DNA of 20,601 nt from an uncultured Bacteroidales bacterium (GTDB lineage Bacteria > Bacteroidota > Bacteroidia > Bacteroidales > WCHB1-69): positions 1-20,601 of the forward strand of contig CAMJPH010000039.1 of assembly GCA_946407715.1 (NCBI GenBank), in the 5' to 3' direction. Each line of letters starts with the position of its first letter. The first letter of the stretch is position 1. This document shows, piece by piece, positions 15,901 to 20,601 of the stretch. The notes below the pieces were generated by a model. It ran no database searches. It was given only the letters and a program-made list of their open reading frames with translations, and was not told where the DNA came from. A program made the position numbers and the translations under genes.

Positions 15901-18900
15901 CTCTGGTACTTGCGCAACCGGTGGTCGGGTTGATGCTTTGCACATAGAAGGTGGTGCTGGCCACCACATTTCTGGTGAATGTGGTACCGGCATTCATGGC
16001 GTTGTTGGTATATAGGTTGGAATACCACAGGCAGGTTGTACCCTCATCTGCAACGGCGGTGAAGGTGACCGGACCGGCATCGCAGCGCACAACGGGTTCC
16101 ACTTCAGGGTTAGTGGGCAGGGGATTGATGGTGATATGCAAGGGGATGCGGTTGCTCTCACATCCAGTATTGGCATTATAGTTGGAGACATAGACGGTGG
16201 AGCTTTCAGAGAATGGGTATTGGAAGTTGTTGGCTGTCATGAAAGGTTCGCTGTCGGTCTCTGCCATGTACCATCGGCAGACGGTGCCGTTGGCGGTGAC
16301 AGTGCCGTTAAGTGGAATGTCGCCGCCACCGCAATGCGTGATGTTGGAAGAGGTGAGGGTTGGAAGGCTTGGTTGTGGGTTTACAATCAAGGTTAGCGTG
16401 ATAGTGCTGTCACAGCCATATTCGCCGGGGATGGTGAAGGTGGTTGTGCCTGCTGTGTTGAAGGTTCTTCCTGCGAAAATATAGGGCAGTTCGTTACTAC
16501 AAAGGGTGACCGTCTTGGATAGTTGCACGGCGTTATATACTGTCAAGTTTACGGTGACTGTACTGTCACAACCAGAGGTTGACAAAAAGTTTTTCACGAT
16601 GTTTTGGGATGTGGTGTATGTTTGTCCCATCCATTCGAATTGTCCGCATACTGTGGTGTCAATGAGAACGTTAAAGGATTCGAAAATCTGAAGGTACAGG
16701 GTCACGATACTGTCGCAGCCAAGGATGCTTTGCAAGGTGTCGGTGTACTCTCCACTTTGAGGGTATGTGGTCCCATGCCAGGTGTAAGCCTCACAGGTCT
16801 CTACGTTGACATCTTTATGATAGACTTGACCGACCACGGCTGTCACATTGGTGGGGGCACTTTCGCAAAGGGTTGCCGCATTGTAAGCGGTTGCTTTGAA
16901 TGTTGTGGTGGTGTTGATGTTGGGGGAATAGGTGTTACCTTCAAAGAGGAAGTTGTTGTTGGCATCGTACCATCTCACAGTCAGGTCGCCGGCGTTGGCA
17001 GTCAGGATGGCTTCACCGGCGGCGCAGATTGTATCGCCGAAGGCTGTCGGGGCGGCAGGCAGCGGATTTTTGATGATATAGACGGCTACGGGTTCACTTT
17101 CGCAGTCGCTGTTATATGCGGTGGCATAGAATACTGTACTGCTGCTGATGTTTTTCGCCTGATAGGAGTTGCCCTGACCGACGTAGTTCATGTTGCTGTC
17201 GTACCATTTGATGTTAGTACCGACTGCCGAGGTGGCAGTGAGCGTTACGTTGACGTTGCTGTTGGAGCAGATCGGGTCGGGATTGGTCACTTCGGGGACT
17301 GCGGGAAGCGGGTTGATGGTGACGGTTAGCGGCACAATGGCACTACGGCAGTTTCCATAGACTGCAGCTGCGTAGAACGTGGTGGTTTCGGTGACGTGAT
17401 GTGTGGTGGAGATGATGTCCGTTCCTTGCGGGTCGGAGTACCATCTTACAGGATTGGTGGCGGTGGCTGTCAGGGTGACGTCAGTCTCTCCGCAGTTTGA
17501 AAAGCTGGAAACCGTCGGCGCATCGGGAAGAATGTAGATGTTAGCAGTGACGGGCACTCTGTCGGACACGCAGCCTGTTTCGTTTTGGGCGCTCACATAG
17601 TAGGTGCTGGACACTGTGAGGGGGGGAGTGGTGTAGGTGTTGCCGGTGGCTAATACATCTTGGGAGGTACTGCTGGCATACCATACACAGTTGGTGCCTT
17701 CTACGGAGGTGGCGGTTAGGGTCACGGAGCCGTTGCCGCAGCGGTAGTTGTTGGTCACGGTCGGAGGTTCGGGGGCGGAAATGGCATTCACCGAGTGGGT
17801 GGCCGTGTTTTGGCAGCCGTTCAGCGACACAGTGACTGAGTAAGAGCCGGGATTCTGGATCGTAATCATATTGGAGGTCTCACCCGATTCCCAATGGTAT
17901 TCCACACCTGGCAGGTTGCTGGAGGCGGTGAGGATGGCGGTTGTGTTGCCGCAAATCAGTGATGGGCCGCTGATGGAAACGGAGGGGGTGGGCTTGCCTT
18001 GGACAGTCCAAGATAGGGAGTTGGCACAGCCTGCGGCAGAGCTTCCTGTGACGGAATAGCTGCCGCCCGATGTGATGGTCAGGGTAGGGCCTGTTGCGCC
18101 AGTGTTCCAAATATAGTTGTCAGCTCCGGATACGGTAAGGGTTTCTTCACTACCGTTGCAAAGGGAGGTCGGACCGGTGATGGTGAGGGTTGGCAGGTCT
18201 TGTACCGTGATTGTGGTTGTGCTTGTGTTGGTACAGCCGGCGCTTGAGGTGCCGGTGACGGTGTAGGTTGAAGTGCCGCTGTTATTGGCGGAAACACTAA
18301 TGGAGGCGGTTGTCGCTCCTGTGCTCCAATTGTAGGAATGTGCGCCGTTGGCGGTCAAGTTGGTGTTAGAACCGGCACAAACGGAGACATTTCCGCCGGA
18401 GATGGTCACGTTGGGCTTGGGGTTTACGACCACGTACGCAGTGGCATATCCGGCACATGCACCCGAGTTGGTTCCGGTCACAGTGTATTGGCCACTGGTG
18501 GTCGGGTGGATGGTGGCGTTGGTGCCCATGTCGTTGTTCCAAACGTAATTGTCGGCCCCGATGGCGGTTATCGTGATGTCCTCCCCCTCACAAGCTGTGA
18601 ACACATCTGTAGGACTGTCAAGTGACACATTCACGGCGGGGTGTACGTTGGTGAAATGGATGGTATATGCGTATGTCGAGGAATCGTTGTGCATGACCGA
18701 GATGGTGGCTCTCGGGTTCGCGATGGTGGCTTGCGTTACATCGCAGCTAAGGATGAGGGAAGATTGGGCTTCAGCCGTGATTTGCGGCAGATCGGCATCG
18801 CTGTTGTAGCATATCAGATCATTGTAGCTGTATGTGATGGCGCCGCTGTTGTTGGCTTTCTCGTGGGTGATGAACTCGTGGTCGTTGAAGAAAGCCAAAA

Positions 18901-19756
18901 TATCGGGATTTTCCTCCCCGTTGATTTTCAAGGATTTCAGACTCTTGTCGTAAATGCAGAAAATGTCGTCGTATGCGATACTGTCGTTTTGACCGACATT
19001 TCCGCGTCTGTTAGTGGTGATAGTCGCTAAAATGTAATATGGTTGTGCGGTGTTTGTTACGGTCGGTTTGGAAATGATGTTGTTGTTGGCGTTATAGTAG
19101 CGGAACTTGAAAGCGAATCTTGTCCATTCCGACTTATAGATACCGTTGGTGGGAGTGGTGGCTGGATTTTTTATGTAGCAGTATGCGTTGGCGATTTTTC
19201 CTGCTTGTGGATGGCTGGATCCCCATGAGGCCACATCCATGTAGTCCACGTCACCGTGAATGTGTATTCTCAACAAGGCAGTGTCATTGGTGTTCTGGAA
19301 AAAACTGAAGCGTGCCCAAACTGAAACTGAGTCAGGACGGCCATGGAATTCCCACTTGTTGTTGCCGTTCCGTTGGGTGTAAACGTGATTGGCGGAACTT
19401 GACAGTTCATCGGAGGCGACAACAGACTTTCCGTTGGTAATCATGCCGTTCACGTTCTTGTCCGTCAGTCGAACAGTATAGAGTTGGCAGGCATGATGAT
19501 AATTGTCAAGAATGTTTGTGCTGCGATCTGGAATTATAGTGTGATGGTTTTCAAAAAAACCTAACGCTGTTAAAGTACTACAGTCGCTAATTTGGCAAGC
19601 CATGTTACTAAATGAATACCAAAAGACAGGTATGTTGTTGCTTACATACGAAAATGAGTTGTTGGGCAATTGATAATGGCTCAAGCTTGGCGATTGACCA
19701 CGCATTACGCTTATCGTCATTAGCAACAAGGCGAATAGATAGAATTTCTTTTTCAT
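9968..19756 (-). CDS. Giant modular surface protein with T9SS type A sorting domain (3262 aa)
   Basis: The signal peptide is about residues 1-20 (MKKKFYLFALLLMTISVMRG). Residues about 21-371 form a beta-rich region resembling PCMD/jelly-roll carbohydrate-related domains, including a segment ending NDSIAYDDIFCIYD. Residues 372-665 hold four Ig/PKD-like domains (for example SYNWSTGATTASISV). Residues 666-977 hold four Ig-like domains of the type found near CHU_C tails (VWYAS, VRWYSD, IKWYDS, VRWYDA). Residues 978-1129 hold three modules of about 50 aa with a conserved NGCDSTVTLHLTV core; 1130-1376 hold three more Ig-like domains; 1377-3176 hold 34 further core modules. The end is a T9SS type A sorting domain (about 3185-3262: FTFYPNPTSARLNI, GKLVYHA, GHYLVKVTLDDGKTVTRKI), meaning export across the outer membrane and attachment to the surface or release. 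No enzyme motif is seen; adhesion or a surface stalk is the likely role, by inference. One uninterrupted frame of 9.8 kb, so not decayed. Confidence 0.93.
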   Translation of the reverse strand: MKKKFYLFALLLMTISVMRGQSPSLSHYQLPNNSFSYVSNNIPVFWYSFSNMACQISDCSTLTALGFFENHHTIIPDRSTNILDNYHHACQLYTVRLTDKNVNGMITNGKSVVASDELSSSANHVYTQRNGNNKWEFHGRPDSVSVWARFSFFQNTNDTALLRIHIHGDVDYMDVASWGSSHPQAGKIANAYCYIKNPATTPTNGIYKSEWTRFAFKFRYYNANNNIISKPTVTNTAQPYYILATITTNRRGNVGQNDSIAYDDIFCIYDKSLKSLKINGEENPDILAFFNDHEFITHEKANNSGAITYSYNDLICYNSDADLPQITAEAQSSLILSCDVTQATIANPRATISVMHNDSSTYAYTIHFTNVHPAVNVSLDSPTDVFTACEGEDITITAIGADNYVWNNDMGTNATIHPTTSGQYTVTGTNSGACAGYATAYVVVNPKPNVTISGGNVSVCAGSNTNLTANGAHSYNWSTGATTASISVSANNSGTSTYTVTGTSSAGCTNTSTTTITVQDLPTLTITGPTSLCNGSEETLTVSGADNYIWNTGATGPTLTITSGGSYSVTGSSAAGCANSLSWTVQGKPTPSVSISGPSLICGNTTAILTASSNLPGVEYHWESGETSNMITIQNPGSYSVTVSLNGCQNTATHSVNAISAPEPPTVTNNYRCGNGSVTLTATSVEGTNCVWYASSTSQDVLATGNTYTTPPLTVSSTYYVSAQNETGCVSDRVPVTANIYILPDAPTVSSFSNCGETDVTLTATATNPVRWYSDPQGTDIISTTHHVTETTTFYAAAVYGNCRSAIVPLTVTINPLPAVPEVTNPDPICSNSNVNVTLTATSAVGTNIKWYDSNMNYVGQGNSYQAKNISSSTVFYATAYNSDCESEPVAVYIIKNPLPAAPTAFGDTICAAGEAILTANAGDLTVRWYDANNNFLFEGNTYSPNINTTTTFKATAYNAATLCESAPTNVTAVVGQVYHKDVNVETCEAYTWHGTTYPQSGEYTDTLQSILGCDSIVTLYLQIFESFNVLIDTTVCGQFEWMGQTYTTSQNIVKNFLSTSGCDSTVTVNLTVYNAVQLSKTVTLCSNELPYIFAGRTFNTAGTTTFTIPGEYGCDSTITLTLIVNPQPSLPTLTSSNITHCGGGDIPLNGTVTANGTVCRWYMAETDSEPFMTANNFQYPFSESSTVYVSNYNANTGCESNRIPLHITINPLPTNPEVEPVVRCDAGPVTFTAVADEGTTCLWYSNLYTNNAMNAGTTFTRNVVASTTFYVQSINPTTGCASTRVPAVATVNIPPSPPQTTPASHCGPFTADLANYVSSSNMQYRWYDQNGSLVFEDQHFTTNVDETSTFYVSFFNSFTTCESSLSPLTVTINAVYAPIDIYDTVCQNTRYQNHNIDQVFVTPGNTTLTVNTVSLAGCDSLVTLHLHVRPQITYDTNIISCDQYIWGDSIYTSSGIYSQTFTAANGCDSVVTIHLTVTPSDHTDFYEIVCEQYIWNDIPYTQSGTYQQTFSNILNCDSVVTLHLTINPAYHEDLVVEACEEYTLNNITYQESGDYTQTFTTGKNCDSIINLHLTIHHNKHVVLQDEICESSPYTLNGFDTIFTQAGEYTLMNYGTSIHGCDSTTILHLTVNPVFNTVFESFICYNDSYEFYGDTLTESGTYFENLQTDKGCDSIITLHLTVFPQKIDTITAYTCYNVSYHNNGFDIYHPIESDFYTNIEYDENDCDSTVVLHLIVRDQITTSLSTTLCIGETYTENGFEVTATESGDSTYILTKQAANGCDSIITLTVTVTPSNDRDIYDTVCAGNTYSQFGFDTLCANAGEYTLVRHAPDVLGCDSMTTLHLTVFPTYTPSISRMICESAYYLFNGDTLTESGTYTANLTSIHGCDSIVTLNLTVSNEYRDTIIDHICAGNAYHQNGFDIEQPVTQFYQRTDTAQNGCDSTTILQLIVHELNTTEISAAICLGESYNQNGFNVTPDNAGDTTLTLIVPTAYNCDSTVVLHLTVNPTYSISLNDEICAGNRYTANGFDTLCAQAGDYILVNTDQNTYGCDSVTTLHLTVYPVPETNLNVGICFNESYPFNGQNLTETGIYFDTLTSANNCDSIIVLHLTVYQEKRDTIVAHICQGESYQELGFDIDSPAETDYHTLVAPDINGCDSTTVLHLFVHNTASTLISADICLGESYTENGFDVTPTEIGEHTFTQQLQTTFNCDSIVSLHLTVHPTYYLTDELNVCQSETPYFYEAANQYFNVASVGDYDTVLAYTTATGCDSNIALTIHVLPSYILEESLALCSNSEQLPYTFGDMSLTESGDYTYTFTTSNGCDSTVTLHLTVNHTDTVELTQEVCGELLWNGISYTESGDYNQSFENINGCDSTVILHLTVFPVYQNEFSETVCGSYTWNDETYTESGDYTQHLTSINNCDSTVTLHLTVKPVSFVDFAASICQGETFNLYGFDTIVTTAGIHILTHNDVNAFDCDSITTVTLTVHPNYSIDTTVNICDMDLPFLWDNNEYFSYAEAGDYDITFHSTNDCDSIYHLHLIVNPSYEKDTTVTVCNGALPYIFCEGHTFTQTGNYTISLQSVSGCDSVWNLHLIVTPNAEHDAFITICDNELPYTYKGETFEEAGSYDITETDIDNCITITHLTLNVNPTYHGYDTVTVCEETLPYIYGTTPLSETGEYDVHLNANTMCDSLITVHFTVIPSARGTEEQYVCSNDFPVSFGGSLFETEGVYEVAFPRDGQCDSIVTFTLHEAQEYLTEEVLNLCDHELPYLWHGLTLNQTGIYYDSLTSMYGCDSIYRLQFTVNETQWVESDPIVLCEGETAEWRSIIVSEAGIYRDTVTNGITGCYEIHQVNVVVNPSYLFQDTVILCSSELPYHWHDLIINEAGIREIYLQTAESYCDSIYRLVLYVHPSYHFTESAAICDYDLPYEWRGMFLTESGNFHDTLTTVDGCDSIYSINFVAYPSINTTLFDTVCSNNLPYLWRGLQITTAGIYYDTIPNSYGCQDVYGLQLTINQTSDTTIQDVVCAGETYTLNGFNIPTDHPSILYDQRVTVSSQGCDSTIFIMLEVLPSYITETYGETCENVPYEWRDHFYTAEGTYYDSLTTISGCDSVFVLYLSLNPTFDVYVSDTAIREHEYTYESFVITPADSGTFNYEIQNYTVYGCDSIVHLTLYVIFNEGIDDVTLTPEFTFYPNPTSARLNIQGEQMRQVEVFNINGKLVYHANADTPELTQIDVMGFPTGHYLVKVTLDDGKTVTRKIIVSKK
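10229..15628 (-). repeat. Main array of 34 two-cysteine 'GCDS' modules (modules 4-37)
   Basis: These 34 modules cover residues 1377-3176 of the giant protein, on average 53 residues (159 bases) each. A typical unit runs: C, then E.Y..NG..YTESGDYT.TL, then NGCDSTVTLHLTVNPTY. Two cysteines per module, about 30-35 residues apart, suggest one disulfide each. Three modules keep the second Cys but lose DS (27: NCITIT; 31: GCYEIH; 34: GCQDVY). The last module (37) keeps GCDS but has lost its first Cys (VSDTAIREHEY). At DNA level the core appears on the + strand as variants of GCTGTCGCAGCCGTT about every 150-165 bases. From module 25 on, most units shift to a subtype with C...LPY.W.G and GCDSIY.L.L.V. 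Confidence 0.92.
13085..15019 (-). repeat. Higher-order repeat: three copies of a four-module block (modules 8-19)
   Basis: Modules 8-11, 12-15 and 16-19 repeat the same four subtypes in the same order. Type a carries NGFDT(I/L)...AG.Y and GCDS.TTLHLTV (modules 8, 12, 16). Type b carries FNGDTLTESGTY (9, 13, 17). Type c carries NGFDI with a P..(T/S)..Y stretch (10, 14, 18). Type d carries LGESY.(E/Q)NGF.VTP (11, 15, 19). The blocks are 216, 214 and 215 residues (15019-14372, 14371-13730, 13729-13085). The second and third blocks share an extra cysteine, DTLCA.AG, that the first lacks. Confidence 0.9.
15629..16369 (-). other. Three Ig-like domains inserted in the GCDS module array
   Basis: Residues 1130-1376 of the giant protein interrupt the module array between modules 3 and 4. 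Each unit of about 82 residues has a first Cys, a W-Y pair (CRWYMAE, CLWYSN, YRWYDQ) and a later Cys-E/A-S (TGCESNRIP, TGCASTRVP, TTCESSLSP). These are the same type as the four domains at residues 666-977. Confidence 0.82.
16370..16825 (-). repeat. First three GCDS modules (modules 1-3)
   Basis: Residues 978-1129: module 1 has CEAYTWHGTTYPQSGEY and LGCDSIVTLYL, module 2 has CGQFEWMGQTYTTS and SGCDSTVTVNL, module 3 has CSNELPYIFAGRTF and YGCDSTITLTL. They match the main array but are separated from it by three Ig-like domains. Confidence 0.88.
16826..18643 (-). other. N-terminal block of eight Ig/PKD-like domains of the giant protein
   Basis: Residues 372-665 hold four PKD/Ig-like domains, each with the pattern C.G....L.A.G...Y.W..G......I and a trailing GxC (ACAGYA, AGCTNT, AGCANS, NGCQNT). 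Residues 666-977 hold four domains of the WY type with CGNGSVTLTA, CGETDVTLTA, CSNSNVNVTLTA and CAAGEAILTA starts and ending P.P..P linkers (ILPDAP, PLPAVP, PLPAAP). Confidence 0.8.
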
Positions 19757-19906
19757 AAATTTTTCTGTTATATTTTTACAATTTTATTTCAACAAGTCAA
19801 TAGGCATTTTATTAGCATATCAAATTTTATGAAAAAAACACATAATATTAATTTTCAAAAAATTGAACGTAGTATGTCAATAAAAACCTATGAAATATTA
19901 TGAGCG

Positions 19907-19914
19907 CAAAAATA
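19907..19914 (-). promoter_or_regulatory. Candidate -7 promoter element (TATTTTTG on the - strand) for the giant gene
   Basis: The + strand CAAAAATA reads TATTTTTG then CGCTC on the - strand, fitting TAnnTTTG. It would give a long AT-rich leader of about 145 bases before the ATG at 19756. It lies just past the terminator of the neighbouring gene. No -33 element was recognised. The stretch 19757-19906 holds no gene that I can see. Confidence 0.55.
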
Positions 19915-19935
19915 CATTTTTTTTCGCTTTTTTCC

Positions 19936-19974
19936 ATAAAAAAAGCGTATGGAAGTTGATCCCTTCATACGCTT
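19936..19974 (-). terminator. Rho-independent terminator (- strand) downstream of the decayed gene
   Basis: The arms AAGCGTATG (19943-19951) and CATACGCTT (19966-19974) are perfect complements with a 14-base loop. Read on the - strand the second arm is followed by TTTTT. It lies 21 bases past the TAA at 19996-19998, so it once ended, or still ends, a leftward gene there. Confidence 0.87.
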
Positions 19975-19995
19975 GGAAAAGGTCTTATTCTTGTA

Positions 19996-20216
19996 TTATT
20001 TTTTGATACATCTGATGCTCTCTTTGGCTTTTGGGGAAGTGCTCTTGGTGAAGAGATCCGAGCAGTAGTAGGCGATTTCCACCTGTTTTCCGCAACAAGG
20101 GCGCCCAAAATCGAGTTCAGGGGGGTTAGACCCACCGCATCCAGTAGCCGCGTTACATCCTTGTTGTAGTTGGTGCGGAGCATGACTGACATCTTCTTGC
20201 CGTTGGCAAACCGCTT
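19996..20216 (-). pseudogene. Possible surviving C-terminal fragment of an unknown leftward gene
   Basis: On the - strand a frame open from about 20216 ends in TAA (19996-19998), placed right for the terminator downstream. Its end reads PELDFGRPCCGKQVEIAYYC followed by SDLFTKSTSPKAKESIRCIKK, a natural-looking C-terminus with a CC/C cysteine pattern that could be a zinc ribbon. There is no start codon with a plausible N-terminus, and upstream the frame overlaps the transposase-like remnant in another frame. I do not recognise the family. Either this is a gene truncated by an insertion, or a frameshifted part of the same decayed gene. Confidence 0.35.
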
Positions 20217-20405
20217 TTCAAGCCTTTTGCTGCCTTTCTCCCTGTCTTTGGCATTCCTCCGAGCTCGGCTTTCGCTCATCGATAACACATGCCGCCTGCC
20301 CTTGATCGTCAGTGATGCCGTCTCGCCGTCTTTCAGCCCGAGTTCCAGAACAGACTCCTTGTCGGTCTTCGACAGCGACCTGATTCTCGCATGTTGATGT
20401 AACGG
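20055..20405 (-). pseudogene. Transposase remnant, IS1634/IS4-like (frameshifted fragment)
   Basis: A - strand frame without a proper start runs HARIRSLSKTDKESVLELGL, then KDGETASLTIKGRRHVLSMS, then ESRARRNAKDREKGSKRLEK followed by RFANGK. This resembles the region of IS1634-type transposases with ARIRS, SY(S)..RA.KD...RE+G+.RLEK and a following NRGYNK-like stretch (here TNYNKDVTRLLD). The upstream part continues in another frame (GHPTIDRYINMRES), implying a frameshift near 20390. The DDE catalytic residues and both ends of the element are absent, so it is inactive. Identification is from memory of the family pattern and is tentative. Confidence 0.45.
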
Positions 20406-20507
20406 TCAATCGTGGGGTGACCCAAAACGACACCTTGCGAGGAGCTAATAGGTTTATTTTCAGTTAGATGAAAATTTGATGGTAAAATCGTGCGGAAAAC
20501 AGGAAAA

Positions 20508-20537
20508 CGATGAGACAATAACCTCATCGCCTCATCG
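20508..20537. repeat. Short inverted/direct repeat CGATGAG ... CTCATCG CCTCATCG
   Basis: CGATGAG (20508-20514) is complementary to CTCATCG at 20523-20529, which is repeated at 20531-20537 as part of a tandem CCTCATCG. No T-tract follows. No function can be assigned. Confidence 0.45.
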
Positions 20538-20544
20538 CAAAATA

Positions 20545-20579
20545 ATGAAAAAAGGAGCGAAGATTTCTCTCCGCTCCTT
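20545..20579 (-). terminator. Rho-independent terminator (- strand) near the right window edge
   Basis: The arms AAGGAGCG (20552-20559) and CGCTCCTT (20572-20579) pair perfectly around a 12-base loop. On the - strand the hairpin is followed by TTTTCATTATT. It would terminate a leftward gene lying beyond the right edge of the window. Between it and the decayed gene (about 20406-20544) I see no gene. Confidence 0.8.
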
Positions 20580-20601
20580 CGTTGCATTAAGCTAATAGCC
20601 A

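Noticed and set aside
9968..19756. The regular ~159-base periodicity as a CRISPR array or tandem satellite
   Set aside because: The copies are diverged at DNA level, in frame throughout, and lack identical short repeats with unique spacers; they are coding modules.

Overview
The window looks like chromosome of a member of the Bacteroidales (phylum Bacteroidota). Three signs support this. Promoter -7 elements fit TAnnTTTG (TATCTTTG and close variants) upstream of several genes. Starts mostly lack a Shine-Dalgarno sequence. The giant protein ends in a type A sorting domain of the type IX secretion system (T9SS). The tryptophanase, OmpH-like and DUF3109 genes are also of a type I associate with gut or oral Bacteroidales. 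The species cannot be told from the sequence.

Layout. Positions 1-8516 are transcribed rightward: the tail of an unknown gene, a terminator that runs straight into a promoter, an HldD-like but catalytically doubtful SDR epimerase, an apparent operon of recQ, a membrane-anchored OmpH/Skp-like gene and a MORN-repeat (YwqK-like) membrane protein, then tryptophanase tnaA with a closely spaced DUF3109 gene, then the sliding clamp gene dnaN, then the RNase P RNA gene rnpB. Positions 8520-19974 are transcribed leftward: a YraN/UPF0102 nuclease-fold gene convergent with rnpB, a CPBP-type intramembrane protease homologue, and one enormous gene (9968-19756, 3262 aa). The right end (about 19936-20601) holds terminator hairpins and the frameshifted remains of a transposase-like gene.

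The standout is the giant gene. It encodes a secreted surface protein with a signal peptide, a jelly-roll-like N-terminal region, eight or so Ig/PKD-like domains, then 37 copies of a 50-56 residue two-cysteine module built around 'GCDS..TLHLTV', interrupted once by three Ig-like domains, and finally the T9SS sorting domain. Within the array, modules 8-19 form three copies of a four-module super-repeat (216, 214 and 215 residues), so the array grew at least partly by duplication of a four-module block.

The remaining genes are mostly housekeeping: DNA repair (recQ), replication (dnaN), tRNA maturation (rnpB), envelope functions (OmpH-like, CPBP), and tryptophan breakdown to indole (tnaA). Apart from likely co-transcription within recQ-ompH-MORN and tnaA-DUF3109, nothing in the sequence ties them into one pathway.
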